Shown here one piece after another: positions 47,143 to 55,666 of a stretch of DNA of 64,000 bases. Location: assembly GCA_004322135.1 (NCBI GenBank), contig SCSG01000030.1:23092-87091 (forward strand). The letters run 5' to 3'. The notes beneath the pieces are model-generated. The model did not search any database. It had not been told where the DNA came from and saw only the letters and a list, made by a program, of their open reading frames with translations. This stretch comes from Burkholderiaceae bacterium (GTDB taxonomy: Bacteria; Pseudomonadota; Gammaproteobacteria; Burkholderiales; Burkholderiaceae_B). The translations under genes were made by a program, and so were the position numbers. Positions within the stretch are counted from its first letter, which is position 1, and every line of letters starts with the position of its first letter.

Positions 47143-48192
47143 TCACGCTATAGCTTCCCTGGACTCCTCCAAGTAAGCCAACACCTGATCCATGCGGCCC
47201 GATGACACTAAATAGTGAAAAGTAGAGGTCACTGTGGTCACCTTGAAGCCGCCCGTTGGTGTTTTATTCCAGGGTATACCGCTAACCAGCTTGTTAAAGA
47301 TGACATTGAGTAGCTCACGCTGAGAATGTATAGGGTTGCTAAACTTCCGTTTAAGTATGGGCTCTATCGCTTCCCACTCACCATCCGTGAGCTCGTACCC
47401 ACCATGAGGGTGAACCGGAACCGTTAAATTGCGTGTCGATGTTTTCGGCTCTCGATGAGGGTTCGCTGTGGGGTGAAATGCAAACCTTTCGCCGGCACCA
47501 GTTATGCTGTCCTCCTCGTCCACGTCCACCGAGATTAGTGAAGCTTTAGTTGCATAAAGGTGCTTGCCCTTTATTGGGCCGTGAAAGACCATTCGGACGC
47601 GACCTGACGGTAACGACAAATTTAGCCAGCCCGTGACCGCATGCTGATACGCGCTCAGCGAGGCTCTTTTTGCCGATTTTGAGAGCTGTATCCAACGTAA
47701 TGGTTGGCCCTGGCTAACATCGGGATCTGTCGAGAAGACCTTTGTGACATACCCATTACCGCAGAATAGACCGTCGACCACGACCTTTGGCGGGGTTGCG
47801 GAGTAGTCCACAAAAGAGATGTAGTCGACGCCAATCGGGGTGTATATCGCCGGGAAAACTAGCGGGTTCGGCTTGAAGAATGCACGCATGAGCACCAACG
47901 AAGGCACGTGTATAGTCCAACGTCGTTCGTTGACCATGGTGAACACCTCATGCCGGTGTACAACCTCCTCGGGCAGAGCGAACCCTAAGCCCTTGAGATA
48001 GTCCTCAGCTGATCCTGGTTGCCAAGAAGAGAATTCCCCCTCAAAGACCAAGCGTTTTGTTTTCTGCGAGGCGGGAATGCCTTCTTTGGTGAGCGCTTCG
48101 AGATCGACTACGCTGCGCTGGCCGCCGGGTGTGATCATGTCGATGCTGCGGGGGGCGGTGCTCGATACACCGAGAGCCCAATTTGAATCCAT
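47143..48192 (-). CDS. Unfamiliar protein with C-terminal IS5-transposase-type HTH (DUF4096-like)
   Basis: A 349-residue protein. Residues 265-349 (GYELTDGEWEAIEPILKRKF, then LNVIFNKLVSGIPWNKTP) match the N-terminal DNA-binding region of IS5-family transposases. No DDE catalytic domain follows; instead there are about 260 unknown residues in front (VFPAIYTPIGVDYISFVDYS, VDGLFCGNGYVTKVFSTDPD). It may be a domesticated DNA-binding protein, possibly an accessory factor of the element or a regulator. An inverted repeat lies just upstream of its start. I do not recognise the N-terminal family. Confidence 0.55.
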   Translation of the reverse strand: MDSNWALGVSSTAPRSIDMITPGGQRSVVDLEALTKEGIPASQKTKRLVFEGEFSSWQPGSAEDYLKGLGFALPEEVVHRHEVFTMVNERRWTIHVPSLVLMRAFFKPNPLVFPAIYTPIGVDYISFVDYSATPPKVVVDGLFCGNGYVTKVFSTDPDVSQGQPLRWIQLSKSAKRASLSAYQHAVTGWLNLSLPSGRVRMVFHGPIKGKHLYATKASLISVDVDEEDSITGAGERFAFHPTANPHREPKTSTRNLTVPVHPHGGYELTDGEWEAIEPILKRKFSNPIHSQRELLNVIFNKLVSGIPWNKTPTGGFKVTTVTSTFHYLVSSGRMDQVLAYLEESREAIA

Positions 48193-48193
48193 G

Positions 48194-48223
48194 TACGTCT
48201 ACTCCATAGTGGTAGTACACGTA
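48194..48223. promoter_or_regulatory. Operator-like inverted repeat before the HTH-tailed gene
   Basis: TACGTCTACT and AGTACACGTA (9 of 10 positions complementary) flank a 10-bp spacer directly upstream of the ATG at 48192. The location suggests autoregulation. Confidence 0.4.
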
Positions 48224-48291
48224 TAGGAAAATCAGTCAGGCATGATGGGCTGTTTTGGTGTTAATTATTGCGTGATAGCCCAGGTTGACGC

Positions 48292-49377
48292 TTAACGGAC
48301 CCACACCGACCAGGCAAAAGAATCGGCTTGAAACCTCAGATAATTACCGCTCATTGAAAACCCTCTAGCTTCGGGAAGAGAGAACTCTGGAGAAAATGCC
48401 CAAGTAAAAGCGTTGCTACCTATGCGATCAAACGTTAGCGTAGAGAACCACTCGACCTCGGTGGACTCGATAGATGATTCAGGATCGTGCCAACTATAGT
48501 TATAAGCCGCGTTTCGATGGATCTGGTAAGCATGACCAGTTTTTGGGCTGGTAATTGTCGTCACCGGAATGTCGTTTGTGGTGTACTTAAATTGAACATA
48601 ATCCACAAACTTCGCCAGATTATCCCTTCCAAATCCTGTATACGTATGCGCTGGAATTTGGTCTTCTGTTAATGAATAAGATGGACCGTTTTGCTGCCCC
48701 GTCCAAACCACTGGTGTTGCTTCATACTGCAACGCTACGCGTGTCCAGCCGCCGCCGTCGGAGCTCATATCGCAATATGCATCAAACGGGGCTTGGCCGT
48801 TGGGTGCGATACGGTATAACCCATCGCCGGTGGCACCCGCATAGCTATAGGGCTTGGTGGGTTGGCGATAATCCAGGCAGCTCTGTGCACTAGTTCCATC
48901 CTCCCAGGAGCGCACACCAGCCATATTAATTAGGTGCTTCTCTTTGCTCACGGCTATTTGAAAGGTACCCAAGACCACCTTGGTTTTGTATTTTGCTCGC
49001 ACCTGGAAGCCCGACTCTCCTATTTCGGTAGGCGAGCCATACAAACTGCCATCTCTGGTAAGCGATAGTCCGGAAGGCAGTGAACCTGAATACACCGACC
49101 AGATTACTTGGCTCATATCCAACTCTGGATCCCCTGTAATACGTAATGCCGTATTGAAATCAAACCCCACAAACGGATCGCCTATCCAGCCGACAGGCAG
49201 TGTTGCCGAGCTCAGCTCAAGCTTGATTGCAGGATGAGGTGCTGCTTTGCCGGGTGCCGGCACTACGACATGGTAGTCCGCTGCGCGGGTGGGAAGCGAT
49301 ACCGCGGACAATGCCGCTACTAGTGGCAGCAGGAGTAGCGATTTTCTTATCGAGGATGGGGTGGGGCGGTGGGGCAT
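48292..49377 (-). CDS. Exported protein with putative Ig-like and fibrinogen-like domains
   Basis: A 361-residue protein with a signal peptide (SLLLLPLVAALSAVSLP, then TRAAD). An Ig-like (putative PIG) region holds LPSGLSLTRDGSLYGSPTEI. A fibrinogen-like segment follows with CLDYRQ, YRIAPNGQAPFDAYCDMSSDGGGWTRV. This arrangement resembles surface adhesins and the tips of plasmid-encoded type IV pili. A longer in-frame start 17 residues upstream exists; MPHRPTPS is chosen. Function is not known. Confidence 0.65.
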   Translation of the reverse strand: MPHRPTPSSIRKSLLLLPLVAALSAVSLPTRAADYHVVVPAPGKAAPHPAIKLELSSATLPVGWIGDPFVGFDFNTALRITGDPELDMSQVIWSVYSGSLPSGLSLTRDGSLYGSPTEIGESGFQVRAKYKTKVVLGTFQIAVSKEKHLINMAGVRSWEDGTSAQSCLDYRQPTKPYSYAGATGDGLYRIAPNGQAPFDAYCDMSSDGGGWTRVALQYEATPVVWTGQQNGPSYSLTEDQIPAHTYTGFGRDNLAKFVDYVQFKYTTNDIPVTTITSPKTGHAYQIHRNAAYNYSWHDPESSIESTEVEWFSTLTFDRIGSNAFTWAFSPEFSLPEARGFSMSGNYLRFQADSFAWSVWVR

Positions 49378-49848
49378 GCGTTCATGTTCTTGAGTATGTT
49401 GATCTTCAGTATAGGAAGATGGACTCAATTACTCGGTGGCATTAAAGGCATGTACGGTATTCAACGCTAATGAAGCGAAGGGGAGCTGGGGTAAGGGGCA
49501 ATGAAGCGTATTCAATTGAGATGAGTTAGCCTTTAGGCCGAGGACGTAGGCGGAACGGCGGCAGCCGTGTATCAAGTCTGTCCGAGCTGCGGCGAAGAGC
49601 ATAAACCAAGGCCGGGTGGGAGGTGTTGCGGGAATAAGAAAATGAATGTGCGGTCGCTGCGCAGCACATGGGCAGACTGTAACGTACCTGACATGCATTG
49701 TCAGGTACGTTACAGTCCTGCTCGGAATGTCATATCGGTATTGAGCAGGCAATCAAGCGAGGGGGGTTGACAATCCCTTGGATCATACCGAATTACAAAA
49801 TTGCGGCTCGCAACATTATTACTCATTTCACGAGACTTATTAACTGCC
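49378..49848. other. Intergenic stretch with a long palindrome
   Basis: About 470 bp without a firm gene. A plus-strand frame at 49567-49770 begins MYQVCPSCGEEHKPRPGGRC and is Cys-rich, but it spans the palindrome at 49675 and is not convincing. Confidence 0.4.
49675..49717. repeat. Perfect 19-bp inverted repeat
   Basis: GACTGTAACGTACCTGACA and its exact complement TGTCAGGTACGTTACAGTC are separated by TGCAT. No T-run follows. It lies 132 bp before the protease gene and could be a control site, a recombination site or a terminator for the flanking genes. Confidence 0.75.
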
Positions 49849-50679
49849 ATGACTGACACCCAATTTGTCTCCTTCGCGCATGCACCATGGCCCAGCTGCA
49901 CTGTAGTGCTTATTTCCTACAGTGATTCTGCGCCGGAATTCCCAAGTACACACGGGACCGGTTTCTTTGTACAGCGAGAGCAACGAGTATTTCTCGTGAC
50001 AGCAGGCCACTGTTTAGTACCTGACGCTTCCAATGCAGATGTATTTCTACCCAAAGCCAAGGAAGTAGCCGCGCGGCTTATGATTCCAATAGAGCCGCCA
50101 ACTGGGACTCGTCCGCTCAACACGGAGGACTATATCCAGTTTTCGTCTATTGGCTACGCAGTAATCGATAACAGCTCAGGGGAGTTCTTCGGTACCTGGG
50201 AAGATGGAAGCCTTGATATTGCCGTGCTAGAGGTAAGCCCCGTTCAATCAGACGTACTGAGTCAGGTGCGAGCCCGAAGCGTGAAGCTGCCTCCTACCGG
50301 TGAGTGGTTTAGTAAATCGATGGAGAATGCTTTAAAGATGCAATTCAATGCGCCACTGATCGCTTCTGGCTTTCCTAAACAGGGAACAGAGAGTTCGATT
50401 GACTACGAAGATATGCGCATTGTTACTCAAGGCATACATTTCGCGGGCCATTATTGCGGCACAGGCCCGTATCCACATACCCACACGATGAAAATGGTGC
50501 AGGGAGATATCCAATATGAGCTTAATGGTATAAGTGGAGGCCCTGTATACATGAAAACGAGAAACGGCGACAACCCTCCGCATGCGCTAGTGGGAATGGC
50601 GTTGAGAGGTGGGCACGGCTCAGACTTGCTTCACTTTTGTTCAATTGACTGGCTCACAAAAGCTATTGACCTTGCTTGA
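49849..50679 (+). CDS. Trypsin-like serine protease
   Basis: A 276-residue protein with the chymotrypsin-fold triad: H54 in LVTAGHCL, D123 in SLDIAVLEV, S229 in LNGISGGPVY. There is no signal peptide or membrane segment, so it probably acts in the cytoplasm. It lies 26 bases before a HEPN/RES gene on the same strand, a pair that suggests a protease-triggered effector system. The start MTDTQF is chosen over a TTG 48 bases upstream. Confidence 0.85.
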   Translation: MTDTQFVSFAHAPWPSCTVVLISYSDSAPEFPSTHGTGFFVQREQRVFLVTAGHCLVPDASNADVFLPKAKEVAARLMIPIEPPTGTRPLNTEDYIQFSSIGYAVIDNSSGEFFGTWEDGSLDIAVLEVSPVQSDVLSQVRARSVKLPPTGEWFSKSMENALKMQFNAPLIASGFPKQGTESSIDYEDMRIVTQGIHFAGHYCGTGPYPHTHTMKMVQGDIQYELNGISGGPVYMKTRNGDNPPHALVGMALRGGHGSDLLHFCSIDWLTKAIDLA

Positions 50680-50705
50680 AATCTTTCTTCTGGGAAATTC
50701 TTCCA

Positions 50706-51830
50706 ATGCCGATTAACCGCATTTGCAGTTTCTGTTTTGATGACCGCGATTTACAGGACTGGATAGTGGATGCAGATGGTCTGCCTGGGTGTGACGCATG
50801 CAAAGGAAATGATGCGCCAACTTCCAAGTTCTCGGAGCTCTGTGACTATATCGAATCGTGTTTAACTAAATACTGGGGTTCTGCGGTTGAACAATTACCC
50901 TACATTACCGCGGAAGGTGGCTATCAAGGAACAACTTGGGATACTTATGATCTTCTTGTCGATGAGATCGGTCTATCTTTGCCCCGCGATAGTAAGGACC
51001 AGCTCTTACGTGCACTGTTAGCTCAACTTACTGACGATACTTGGTGTGAATACGACTGGGGAACACTTGACCGCGACGTGGCGCTTGAGTTTAGCTGGCA
51101 GCACTTCTGTGAAACTGTAAAGCATAAAAGACGATTTTTCTTTCATTCTGACGGAATTGAAGATCGAGATTCTTTCACGCCAGCTTCGCTCCTTCGCGAA
51201 ATTGCGCATATCAGCGAAGAGATGGGGCTTATCGGTGAAGTGTCGGTCGACACGATGTTGTGGCGTGCTCGCCCAGATATCAGCAAGGGGGCTAAGGCCA
51301 CTGCAGCCTGTTTCGGACCACCGCCTGTAGAGTACGCTTTGCAAAGCAATCGCATGAATCCACCAGGCATTCCGATGCTTTACCTTGCGTCATCACAGAA
51401 GACGGCGCTACTAGAAACACGGGCGATGCATGCTCGAATGGGTAAATGGAGCGTTGCACGCGCTCTGCGAGTACTTGACCTTCGTCGGTTACCTAGGGTG
51501 CCCGGGATTTTTTCGGGTGCGGACCGGAATTACCGACTTGGGTTGCGATTTCTGCACCATTTTGCCACCGACATTATGATGCCGATCGAACGCGATCAAC
51601 GGGTTCATGTAGACTACTTGCCGTCACAAGTGGTCACTGAATACCTTCGGGACTTCGTATTTGAAACTGGTCGTCTGGATGGAATTATCTACGGCAGCAC
51701 TGTTCATCCTGGAGGATGGAACCTCGCCCTTTTCGCAGATGAAGTCGATCTCGGCCTTTCGGCACCAAAATGGGGGCCTTGCCCAGATCCTTGGCTGCGA
51801 TTCATTAAATCTATTCGGGCTCATCGATGA
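50706..51830 (+). CDS. Zinc-ribbon HEPN/RES N-terminal domain protein with RES domain
   Basis: A 374-residue protein. It opens with a zinc ribbon (C7, C10, C29, C32) and a helical HEPN/RES N-terminal domain. A C-terminal RES domain follows: WRARPD, the SNRMNPPGIPMLYLASS motif, ALLETR and YLPSQVVTEYLRD, then DGIIYGSTVHPGGWNLALF. RES toxins degrade NAD+ by phosphorolysis. The partner here is a protease rather than a Xre antitoxin. An in-frame TTG start upstream would overlap the protease gene; the ATG is preferred. Confidence 0.82.
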   Translation: MPINRICSFCFDDRDLQDWIVDADGLPGCDACKGNDAPTSKFSELCDYIESCLTKYWGSAVEQLPYITAEGGYQGTTWDTYDLLVDEIGLSLPRDSKDQLLRALLAQLTDDTWCEYDWGTLDRDVALEFSWQHFCETVKHKRRFFFHSDGIEDRDSFTPASLLREIAHISEEMGLIGEVSVDTMLWRARPDISKGAKATAACFGPPPVEYALQSNRMNPPGIPMLYLASSQKTALLETRAMHARMGKWSVARALRVLDLRRLPRVPGIFSGADRNYRLGLRFLHHFATDIMMPIERDQRVHVDYLPSQVVTEYLRDFVFETGRLDGIIYGSTVHPGGWNLALFADEVDLGLSAPKWGPCPDPWLRFIKSIRAHR

Positions 51831-51955
51831 GTTTCCCAAATCTGTTTTATACGTAAGAATAAGTAGGATTCGAGGTGCATGGGCAATTTCCGCTTTGGAT
51901 CCGCTTCCGACCAGACATGATCGGGTAGTACGCGTTAGGTTAATACAGTCACATA

Positions 51956-52783
51956 ATGGAAAAAGCTTACACAACAAAAAATCAAGGGGAATTACGCCGG
52001 CAGGCGCTTGATGCGCTGGCATTGCAGGATGCTGAGGCGAAATGCGCGGCAGTCTGGTCGATGCATGCTACGGTGAACATCGATATCGATGTGTGCCTGA
52101 GTCCGCTGCCCGACCTTCCAGGTAGGCCCCCGCGCCCTGAGCTCGTAGCACCTACAATGGTGCCACGCCGCGCTATGTCAACGGTAGAGGGCCGTGTTGC
52201 AATGCTGCATGCACTGGCACATATCGAGTTCAATGCCATCAACCTGGCGCTGGATATTATCTGGCGTTTCCCGGGTATGCCTGAGGCGTTCTACCAAGAC
52301 TGGTGTACGGTGGCGTTTGAAGAAGCGACGCACTTTGACATGCTCTCGCGCCGCCTGCAGGTATTGGGGTACGCATATGGGGATTTCTCTGCTCACAATG
52401 GTTTATGGGAAATGGCTGAGAAGACACAGAGCGATCTGTTGGCAAGGCTTGCGCTTGTGCCCCGTACGCTGGAAGCACGCGGTCTGGATGCCTCACCGCA
52501 GATCCGGCATCGTCTTGCTCTGGCGGGCGATGAGGAGAGTGCGGCCATACTGGATATCATTTTGCGCGATGAGGTCGGCCATGTGGCCATCGGCAACCAT
52601 TGGTACAAACGGCTTTGTGCGCAACAGCAGTGCGATGCCGTGAGCACTTATGAGGTGCTGGCCAAACAGTATGAGGCGCCACGTTTGCGAGGACCTTTTA
52701 ACCTTGATGCTCGGCGTGCTGCTGGCTTCGACGAGGTGGAGCTGGAGGCGCTACAAAGGATGGCAGTGCAACCGGTACTCTGA
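51956..52783 (+). CDS. DUF455 ferritin-like protein
   Basis: A 275-residue helical protein with ferritin-like carboxylate/His motifs: HALAHIEFNAINLALD, FEEATHFDMLSRRL and RDEVGHVAIGNHWY. These are the likely di-iron ligands. DUF455 proteins are related to the MiaE tRNA hydroxylase/ferritin fold and usually sit in the chromosome. Its presence among mobile cargo is unusual. It follows the RES gene on the same strand after 125 bp. Confidence 0.85.
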   Translation: MEKAYTTKNQGELRRQALDALALQDAEAKCAAVWSMHATVNIDIDVCLSPLPDLPGRPPRPELVAPTMVPRRAMSTVEGRVAMLHALAHIEFNAINLALDIIWRFPGMPEAFYQDWCTVAFEEATHFDMLSRRLQVLGYAYGDFSAHNGLWEMAEKTQSDLLARLALVPRTLEARGLDASPQIRHRLALAGDEESAAILDIILRDEVGHVAIGNHWYKRLCAQQQCDAVSTYEVLAKQYEAPRLRGPFNLDARRAAGFDEVELEALQRMAVQPVL

Positions 52784-53225
52784 TCGGTTCGCGGGAAATG
52801 GGGAGCCGTATATTAGGTTGTGCACGGCTACAGAGCTCATGAGTCCCGATATAGAAGTTATCCTTGGGTATCTGTAGCCATCGCAACACTGAAATCCATG
52901 AGAACTCCACGTCGGGCTGGTGCCGTGGCGTTCACCGCTTTGAACAACATTCAATTACGTCTAAGCATGAGGGCTTGATTGGCAGTTGGTTTTGGCTTGG
53001 TAGTTTCTTGTAAGTGCTTAGCGTACCCAAACTGTGACCAGCCGAAAAAGTCATTGGATCCAAATAATGTAATCTTTCCCAAACCCAGGATGGGTATGAG
53101 TAGGAATCTGATTTTTGGCTAGCGAACAAGAGGCTCCATTTACAGCGCCTGGCCCGTCCTCTGGTGCTGTTCACCGGTTGGTCGTCAGTAGTGGTACTTA
53201 GAAGCAATAGTGGATGGCCTGGATG
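52784..53225. other. Intergenic stretch, no gene seen
   Basis: About 440 bp between the DUF455 gene and the convergent replication gene. No conserved protein, RNA or strong hairpin is visible. Confidence 0.4.
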
Positions 53226-54275
53226 CTAGGTCTTCCACCTAGTCAGCTCAACAGTCACATGATTTTTCTCCAGCGCGAAGTTAGCGACACGGACCGCTGG
53301 GGAAACGTCGTCGCTCTGTAACTTCGTTAGCGCCACTTTTAGCCGACGACGGAACTCGCGTGTTTCACAGGTGACACCGCTGTATTTATATAGCTCGCTG
53401 AATTTGACTGGGTATGGGCCTGCGTGAGTGCTATAGAAACTTGTAAGCCAAGATGGTAGTCCTGAAAAATCGTGAAGTGCCGTTGCACTGACCGAACTCC
53501 AATCGGCTGGGCCGAATAAATTGGCCATGGAGTCAAATATCCGGAAAGCGATTAGGTCGCTCCCTCGCAATAGTTCTTCTGTGGTATCACTCCCGGCATA
53601 TCCGTCTTCGAAAGCGACTTCAATTAATCGTGGCATGGGGATTTCTTGGCGTTTAACCCGAATTCGCAAATGTGCAGCGTTTAGTCGAATAAGGCTTCCG
53701 CGTATCGCGCGGTGAACGTTAGCACCGTATGCGACCTGTAGGTCTCTCGAAAGTTGCCAAAACGAGATTTCTACAAATTTCGGATCAACACTGGACGATA
53801 GCGGGCGATCCTCGCGGTAGTAATTCAAGCATGCGGCGAACACTCTGCGATCATAATCGGATAGCTTGAATCCGGTCATGCTGAGCACAGTATCGCCTTG
53901 CGATGCAATAGGGGCGTCAAATAGGGTTTCTCCGGCCGCACTGGATGAAAATAGGGCAGACCGGAGCAAGAGGTTCGGCATACCGACTGTGGCTTCCCGC
54001 CAAGAAGGCAAGTACACGTCTTGACCTCGGCGTACTGCGCGACGCTGGCGAGCTTGATTAACCTCTGGAGCGGATGCGCTCTCGTGCAATTCGAGTATTG
54101 GCTCCAAGTTAAGCTTGCGCTTTTGACTGCGGGCGATCGAGTCAAGGGTTGCGGCAGCGGCGTAAGCTAGATCTTTCGTGGCGCTATTCGTGGTTTCAGC
54201 TGCGGCTCGCCGTGTCGCTTCGGCCTGTGCATCTAAGGTTGATAAATTGTGCTCTGTCGTTTTGCGTTTAGTCAT
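53226..54275 (-). CDS. TrfA-like plasmid replication initiator
   Basis: A 349-residue protein resembling TrfA of IncP plasmids: VYLPSWREATVGMPNLLLRSALF, a central MTGFKLSDYDRRVFAACLNY, then the winged-helix region with SFYSTHAGPYPVKFSELYKY and REFRRRLKVALTKL. TrfA proteins bind iterons and load the replisome at a plasmid origin. Four 22-bp iteron-like repeats lie 137-224 bp upstream of its start, as expected. Whether the replicon is still active inside the element is unknown. Confidence 0.75.
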   Translation of the reverse strand: MTKRKTTEHNLSTLDAQAEATRRAAAETTNSATKDLAYAAAATLDSIARSQKRKLNLEPILELHESASAPEVNQARQRRAVRRGQDVYLPSWREATVGMPNLLLRSALFSSSAAGETLFDAPIASQGDTVLSMTGFKLSDYDRRVFAACLNYYREDRPLSSSVDPKFVEISFWQLSRDLQVAYGANVHRAIRGSLIRLNAAHLRIRVKRQEIPMPRLIEVAFEDGYAGSDTTEELLRGSDLIAFRIFDSMANLFGPADWSSVSATALHDFSGLPSWLTSFYSTHAGPYPVKFSELYKYSGVTCETREFRRRLKVALTKLQSDDVSPAVRVANFALEKNHVTVELTRWKT

Positions 54276-54411
54276 TTTTTGCTAAGTTTGCTCGGCGCTT
54301 GCGGAATGCCGATCTCGGTAGGTTCAGAAAGTATAGGCAAACTGACGTTGGATGATTCACGATCAAGGGATGCATACGGCAACCAGAAAGAAAGGCAGTC
54401 TTTAAAGTCGG

Positions 54412-54499
54412 TACTTGACCTTAACACACGTTTTACTTGACTTGAACACACATTCTACTTGACCTTAAAACACACTTTGCTTGACCTCAACACACGTTT
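54412..54499. repeat. Four tandem 22-bp iterons (candidate plasmid origin)
   Basis: Units start near 54412, 54434, 54456 and 54478 and follow ACTTGACCTTAACACACRTT with small changes; the third is one base longer. The 22-bp period keeps all copies on one DNA face, typical of iteron arrays bound by Rep proteins. They sit upstream of the TrfA-like gene. Confidence 0.8.
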
Positions 54500-54776
54500 A
54501 AACAGGCCTAGATTGATGGAAACCCGCTATTTCGCTAGGATTTTCGGTAAACACGAGTTCGGTAATCATGTAATCATAATCATTGCAATCGAATAGCGTT
54601 GTGCTCCATAAAACCGAATCGCACCAATACGGGTCTCTGTGATCCTCCATTATGGCTTCTAAGGTGCTCAACGTGTTCTCATGGTTCTGAGCTAGCGTAC
54701 GGTCTCTTAATGTGAATAAATGTGCTTTTAACTTGGCCTCGGATATATAGGCTTGTCCGGAGAGAATGGAGGACAA
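54498..54776 (-). CDS. Hypothetical protein next to the iterons
   Basis: A 92-residue protein, acidic, with LKAHLFTLRDRTLAQNHENT and YWCDSVLWSTTLFDCNDYDY. No domain recognised. Its stop codon touches the last iteron and it points toward the replication gene, so transcription from it would cross the origin. Confidence 0.4.
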   Translation of the reverse strand: MSSILSGQAYISEAKLKAHLFTLRDRTLAQNHENTLSTLEAIMEDHRDPYWCDSVLWSTTLFDCNDYDYMITELVFTENPSEIAGFHQSRPV

Positions 54777-55666
54777 GCCGGTTTGATTTCCGTAAGCATC
54801 GTGTTTTCTCGAGATCCTAGGCAGTCGGAGCCCGGTTGTTGCTGACCAGGTGGTGGGATTGTGGAATATGCCTATTTGACCGCTGCCAATTTTGGCCGTT
54901 GGGTTACGGTGCTTCTGGTCTCTGGTAGGCCACCTTGAATGTTTTAGCAGTACGAATCTGCTTTCCTGGTTGCTGAGGGGATTAAGATCCGGGATATCGA
55001 GGGCGGGAGCTGGAAATATGTGAGAAAGCTATGACCTAATCTTTAGCGCCGAGGATCTATATTTTGATGCCTGTTTGCCTGAGCACTTCATAATTAAAAT
55101 GGACAAGAATGGGTTACCACGGCTCGATAAGTGTATCCCGCCAGATCATGGCCCTAGGAGAAGTGCGCTAATCAGGGTTCAGTTCGTAGGCTGATACCCT
55201 TAATCGAGGGTTTCGATTAAAAAAGGGTTGGTAAGCTATGATTATTGGGATTGCCTTTTGCTGTGTCAGTAGGAGTTTTTTTCTGCTTGGCATATAAGTT
55301 ACTGGCAATCCCTATGCGTATACAGCCGTGGCGCCTGAGTCAATATCTGAAGGCGACTCTGGTATTTTCTGGCCCCCCAAGAGGTTTTGGCCTATCTGGA
55401 ACCGATGATCGCTGACCTAGAGCGAACTGGGATGCTGTAAGGCTGCTTGTGAAAAATTGTATGGCGCACGCCGTTAATGAAACTGGCGTCCAATGAAGCG
55501 GACAGACTCCGGTTAGGTACGTGGAAGGGAACATGATAGTAAATGCGTGCCCTGATCAACCTTGCGGCTGCCACTGGGGTAACCATCGTTAAATTGCTCA
55601 AGCCATAGTTGTCTTGAACTGAAAGTTGCTTTATAGTTGTTAGTGACAACTTATTAAGAGGCCGCC
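54777..55666. other. Gene-poor stretch before the MarR gene
   Basis: About 890 bp with no complete credible gene. A short open segment at 55040-55192 encodes FSAEDLYFDACLPEHF and runs to a stop without a good start, perhaps a decayed gene. An inverted repeat GGGATTGCC/GGCAATCCC lies at 55247-55312. The last 30 bp contain the MarR operator. Confidence 0.4.
55636..55650. promoter_or_regulatory. MarR operator, copy 1
   Basis: GTTGT-TAGTG-ACAAC, a dyad 17 bases before the MarR start. A related sequence occurs upstream of the flavoprotein gene, which supports a shared regulator. Confidence 0.6.

Noticed and set aside
47143..48192. Complete IS5 transposase
   Set aside because: Only the DNA-binding region is recognisable, at the C-terminus; no DDE catalytic domain and no terminal inverted repeats were seen.
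49675..49717. Integron attC site
   Set aside because: The long symmetric arms lack the attC core pattern with its paired R and L boxes, and no integrase or cassette series is present.
54412..54499. Possible CRISPR array
   Set aside because: The units are contiguous 22-bp iterons with no unique spacers, no cas genes, and they lie beside a replication initiator.
55247..55312. MITE or small IS remnant suggested by the GGGATTGCC/GGCAATCCC pair
   Set aside because: Arms are only 9 bp and no target duplication or transposase trace is visible, so it was left as a note in the gap entry.
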